Below are positions 61,231 through 64,000 of a stretch of DNA of 64,000 nucleotides, piece after piece (position 1 is the stretch's first letter; every line of letters starts with the position of its first letter). This DNA comes from Dehalococcoidia bacterium (GTDB lineage: Bacteria > Chloroflexota > Dehalococcoidia > Dehalococcoidales > W498): positions 1 through 64,000 of the forward strand of contig DUFC01000034.1 of NCBI GenBank assembly GCA_011191875.1, written 5' to 3'. The translations under genes were made by a program, and so were the position numbers. The notes below the pieces were generated by a model. It had not been told where the DNA came from. It ran no database searches and saw nothing but the letters and a program-made list of their open reading frames with translations.

Positions 61231-61322
61231 CCTTTCGCTCCGCTCTAAATCCGTGATGGGTAGAGGCAAATATATAATCCCTATTGACTATACTGCTAGA
61301 AGCATGCAAAATAGAGACCGAT

Positions 61323-62129
61323 ATGGAAGCCGTTTTTATAGTCGTTTTCATTTTATTAGGAATAACTGTGGCTAGCTTCCTAAATGTTTGCATTGACCGT
61401 TTACCCAGTAACGAGTCGCTTCTTTTCCCCGCCTCCCACTGTTCTTCTTGCCATCATCGTCTATCCATAAAAGACCTGATTCCTGTTTTTAGCTACTTAT
61501 GGCTACATGGTCGTTGTCGCTTCTGCCAGGCTCTTATTCCCAGACGCCTACTCTGGGTGGAGATTGGCACCGGGCTCTTGTTTGGTTACCTCTATTGGCA
61601 CTATGGTTTGAGCATTGAATTAGCAGTTGCTGCCTTTTACTGCTGCCTGTTCATCGTTCTTATGGTTATTGATTTGGAGCACGGGCTTATTCTCAATAAG
61701 ATAGTTTATCCGGCGGTATTAGTATGTATAATTATCAGTGTTTTTTCACCCCCGTCTGAGGTGGCTCATATTCATGGGGCAGCAGCCTTACTCCTGAGCA
61801 ACTTACCTCAGTTAGGGATTGTTCAAGCTGCTATCGGTGGCAGCATTGGACTGGTGCTGTTTTTTCTTATAGTTGTCATTTCCAAGGGGGGAATGGGTTG
61901 GGGAGATGTTAAAATGGCAGCCCTAATAGGTATAGTTACCGGCTATTTGATACCTGTTGCTATATTACTATCGGTAATTTTAGGTGGTTTTGTAGCCGTG
62001 ATTCTACTCCTGTTCAAGATAAAGAAGCGTAAGGAGGGCATCCCCTTCGGTCCCTTTCTCTCTCTAGCCACTATAGTTACCTTACTGTTTGGTGGTAACA
62101 TCCTCAACTGGTACCTGGGTCTATTTTAA
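61323..62129 (+). CDS. pilD: Prepilin peptidase (A24 family)
   Basis: SFLNVCIDRLP, CSSCHHRLSIKDLIPVFSYLWLHGRCRFC, MVIDLEHGLILNKIVYP, GGMGWGDVKMAALIG. ATG at 61323 preferred over 61284. Confidence 0.93.
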   Translation: MEAVFIVVFILLGITVASFLNVCIDRLPSNESLLFPASHCSSCHHRLSIKDLIPVFSYLWLHGRCRFCQALIPRRLLWVEIGTGLLFGYLYWHYGLSIELAVAAFYCCLFIVLMVIDLEHGLILNKIVYPAVLVCIIISVFSPPSEVAHIHGAAALLLSNLPQLGIVQAAIGGSIGLVLFFLIVVISKGGMGWGDVKMAALIGIVTGYLIPVAILLSVILGGFVAVILLLFKIKKRKEGIPFGPFLSLATIVTLLFGGNILNWYLGLF

Positions 62130-62236
62130 CCACTATTTAACGGCTAACCTCTATTATTGACTAACCTCTTGACAATAACACTTGACAAAGGTAGTATAAT
62201 AGTAATAGGTTAAAAGTAATAGATAGTAGGTAAATA

Positions 62237-62506
62237 ATGAGTACAGAACGTCGAAGGTCGAGCATTGAAGTAATAGCTGATATGTTACGGCTGGGTGAAG
62301 CGGGCAAGACTGAGATAATGTATAGCGCCAATATGAGCTATTTCCAATTACAGAAGTATCTCAAATTTCTGTTACAACTAGAACTAATAGATAAAGTAAC
62401 TATGGGGAATCCAAGTGTAACCTATAGAGTTACCAAGAAAGGACTCAGGCTACTAAGAAATATAGATAGTATCCTAGAAGTGCTTGAGTTAAGGGAGCAA
62501 TACTGA
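62237..62506 (+). CDS. Winged-helix DNA-binding protein (archaeal HTH_45-like)
   Basis: RSSIEVIADMLRLGEAGKTEIMYSANMSYFQLQKYLKFLLQLELIDKV...YRVTKKGLRLL. Confidence 0.8.
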   Translation: MSTERRRSSIEVIADMLRLGEAGKTEIMYSANMSYFQLQKYLKFLLQLELIDKVTMGNPSVTYRVTKKGLRLLRNIDSILEVLELREQY

Positions 62507-62657
62507 CCTTTAGGCTTTTAGAGTTTTTCAAATAAATATGGAGAGAGACAAGTAGGAGGCGTTACCAATATTTATCAGTAAGGTGGTAGCGCTAAAAATT
62601 ATCCAAAGCCTTAAAATATTACTACCGATAAAGACCAACAGTAGAGGGAGAGACTTC

Positions 62658-63014
62658 ATGAGTGAAAATAGAATGCTAATAGTGCCAACGGAGCTTGTCA
62701 ATAAGATTGATGAGAACCGTGGAGACATGAGTCAAGCTGAATTCATTGAATTTTTAATTGATAGTCAACTAAAACAGAGAGCAAAAGAACATGATGAGAA
62801 GCAGTATGCCACCAAGGACGAGATTCTTTCTTTTGAGCAGGATATAAAGAAACTCCTTAGAACTTTCCTTGACTTTTTTGTTAGCTACGGACTTGAACTG
62901 GGCAAACAATCACCAAAATCTGAGTTTGAAGAGCTAACTAGCCGACTGCATGAGCTTGAAAACGACCTAGCCCCCGAAAGCGAGGGCAAAGAGGCTAAGA
63001 TTAAATGGAAATAG
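62658..63014 (+). CDS. Putative ribbon-helix-helix-like protein with C-terminal helical region
   Basis: SENRMLIVPTELVNKIDENRGDMSQAEFIEFLIDSQL resembles an RHH fold; RBS GAGGGAGAG before the ATG at 62658. Confidence 0.6.
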   Translation: MSENRMLIVPTELVNKIDENRGDMSQAEFIEFLIDSQLKQRAKEHDEKQYATKDEILSFEQDIKKLLRTFLDFFVSYGLELGKQSPKSEFEELTSRLHELENDLAPESEGKEAKIKWK

Positions 63015-63119
63015 CTTACTAATCTTCTTAGCATCCATGAAGATTTCCCCATGAAGTCATCTTGAGCCCCTTCTTCAAAGAAGAAGGGGCTTCTAATTAT
63101 CTACAGGAGTCACCCACCC

Positions 63120-63292
63120 CCTCGTCATTACGAAGGGCATCAGCCCCGAAACAATCCCCAGGAATACCCCTACTTGTCATTGCGAGTAGTCCTTCAGTGG
63201 AAGGACGACGAAGCAATCTCGGAGGGGAGGAGGCCGGGGAATTGACACGCCCTTCATCCTTCACCCAAAGGTGAAGGACAAGCAATGACATA
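63120..63292. repeat. REP-like dispersed repeat copy
   Basis: CCCCTACTTGTCATTGCGAGTAGTCCTTCAGTGGAAGGACGACGAAGCAATCTCGGAGGGGAGGAGG. Confidence 0.8.
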
Positions 63293-63419
63293 AAAAAAGA
63301 GATCCGCAAGGACAGCCCCCTACTGAATAGAACATTGTTCTAGTACATAATACCTTCCCTTTACCGGCAGTACCTGTCATAGTCAAAAAGAATTTACCAG
63401 TTGGAGAAGGCAGGTCTGT

Positions 63420-63992
63420 ATGATTTATATAGTTATAGGCACCCTCGGTTTTCTGGTAATAAAATATTTTGACATTGTTTCCTTAAAAAGGATTCCATGG
63501 GCAAAGCCTTTTACCTGGATTTTAGGCAGCGGCTTACTAGCTTACTCACTTATAATGATATGTCTAGCTCCAGATAAGCTGCCGTTACCTATATGGTCAA
63601 CCTGGCTAGGCTGGACACTGTTTTCAGTATCTCTCTTTCTACTGATATATTCCCTGTTTATTAATCTCCCTTTCCGTAAGACATATATAACCTCTGGTGT
63701 CGGGGACAGGCTAGTAACAACCGGATTATATGCTCTGGTTCGCCACCCCTGGGTTCACGGCTTCACTCTCCTTCTGCTATCCCTAGTCCTGGTTTCAAGC
63801 TCAAGTCTACTACTCGTGGCTGCACCGGTATGGATCTTGTTGTATATCCTGCTGGTGTTTATTCAGGACAAGTTCTTCTTCGGCATGATGTTTGATGGCT
63901 ATGACCACTACCAACAGGAAACACCGATGCTGGTGCCCAATCAACGGAGCATAAATGCCTTCATAAACTCTCTAAAACGGTCTAAGGCCTAA
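63420..63992 (+). CDS. Membrane methyltransferase-family protein (isoprenylcysteine/PEMT-like)
   Basis: TTGLYALVRHPWVHGFTLLLLSLVL...DKFFFGMMFDGYDHYQQETPMLVP. Confidence 0.7.
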   Translation: MIYIVIGTLGFLVIKYFDIVSLKRIPWAKPFTWILGSGLLAYSLIMICLAPDKLPLPIWSTWLGWTLFSVSLFLLIYSLFINLPFRKTYITSGVGDRLVTTGLYALVRHPWVHGFTLLLLSLVLVSSSSLLLVAAPVWILLYILLVFIQDKFFFGMMFDGYDHYQQETPMLVPNQRSINAFINSLKRSKA

Positions 63993-64000
63993 AATTTGGA

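Noticed and set aside
60947-61393. 148-aa minus ORF upstream of pilD
   Set aside because: Repeat-derived (PSNEGLAMT, LRGAQRRSNLGGGEEGDKRG) and overlaps the pilD start region antisense.
62160-62210. Sigma70-like promoter TTGACA...TATAAT upstream of the wHTH gene
   Set aside because: The two TTGACA copies give spacers of ~20 and 7 nt, neither convincing; not reported as a feature.
63062-63309. 70-aa ORFs on both strands near 63.1-63.3 kb
   Set aside because: Contained in a REP-like repeat copy; no independent coding evidence.
1-64000. CRISPR arrays, rRNA genes, IS-element transposases, prophage structural genes
   Set aside because: Looked for but no direct-repeat/spacer arrays, rRNA motifs, transposase or phage proteins were recognised in the sequence or ORF track.

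Overview
The window looks like a chromosomal segment from a Chloroflexi/Dehalococcoidia-like bacterium. That assignment is inferred from gene content and is not proven. It is mostly housekeeping and metabolic genes with two accessory zones. Main blocks: (1) mutS 5' end (partial, minus). (2) A minus-strand redox operon, 10161->1573: NuoE-like, NuoF fused to a GltD-like flavoprotein, formate dehydrogenase alpha, and an NfnA/NfnB-like pair. The ORF track splits the FDH alpha gene at an in-frame TGA that sits where formate dehydrogenases carry selenocysteine, and a GGUCU-loop hairpin follows the TGA. (3) remA-like/gmk, a Pit transporter with a DUF47 protein, an APC permease with UspA and two TrkA/RCK proteins, comEA/comEC, rph. 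(4) proB and proA separated by a ~3.5 kb accessory island: DNA methyltransferase with Mrr-like C-terminus, an unknown partner, a DUF3800 protein, a 90-aa orphan, and a 74-nt nested inverted-repeat element. (5) mfd, radical SAM genes, acpP/nusB, fabD/rpmF/yceD. (6) A type IV pilus locus (46.4-62.1 kb) whose PilB carries two N-terminal copies of a ~110-aa nuclease-fold-like domain. Two more copies occur in a zinc-ribbon (TackOD1-like) protein in the same locus. (7) HicBA within a zone dense in REP-like dispersed repeats. No CRISPR array, rRNA or convincing tRNA was seen. No database search was possible, so family names come from motif recognition.
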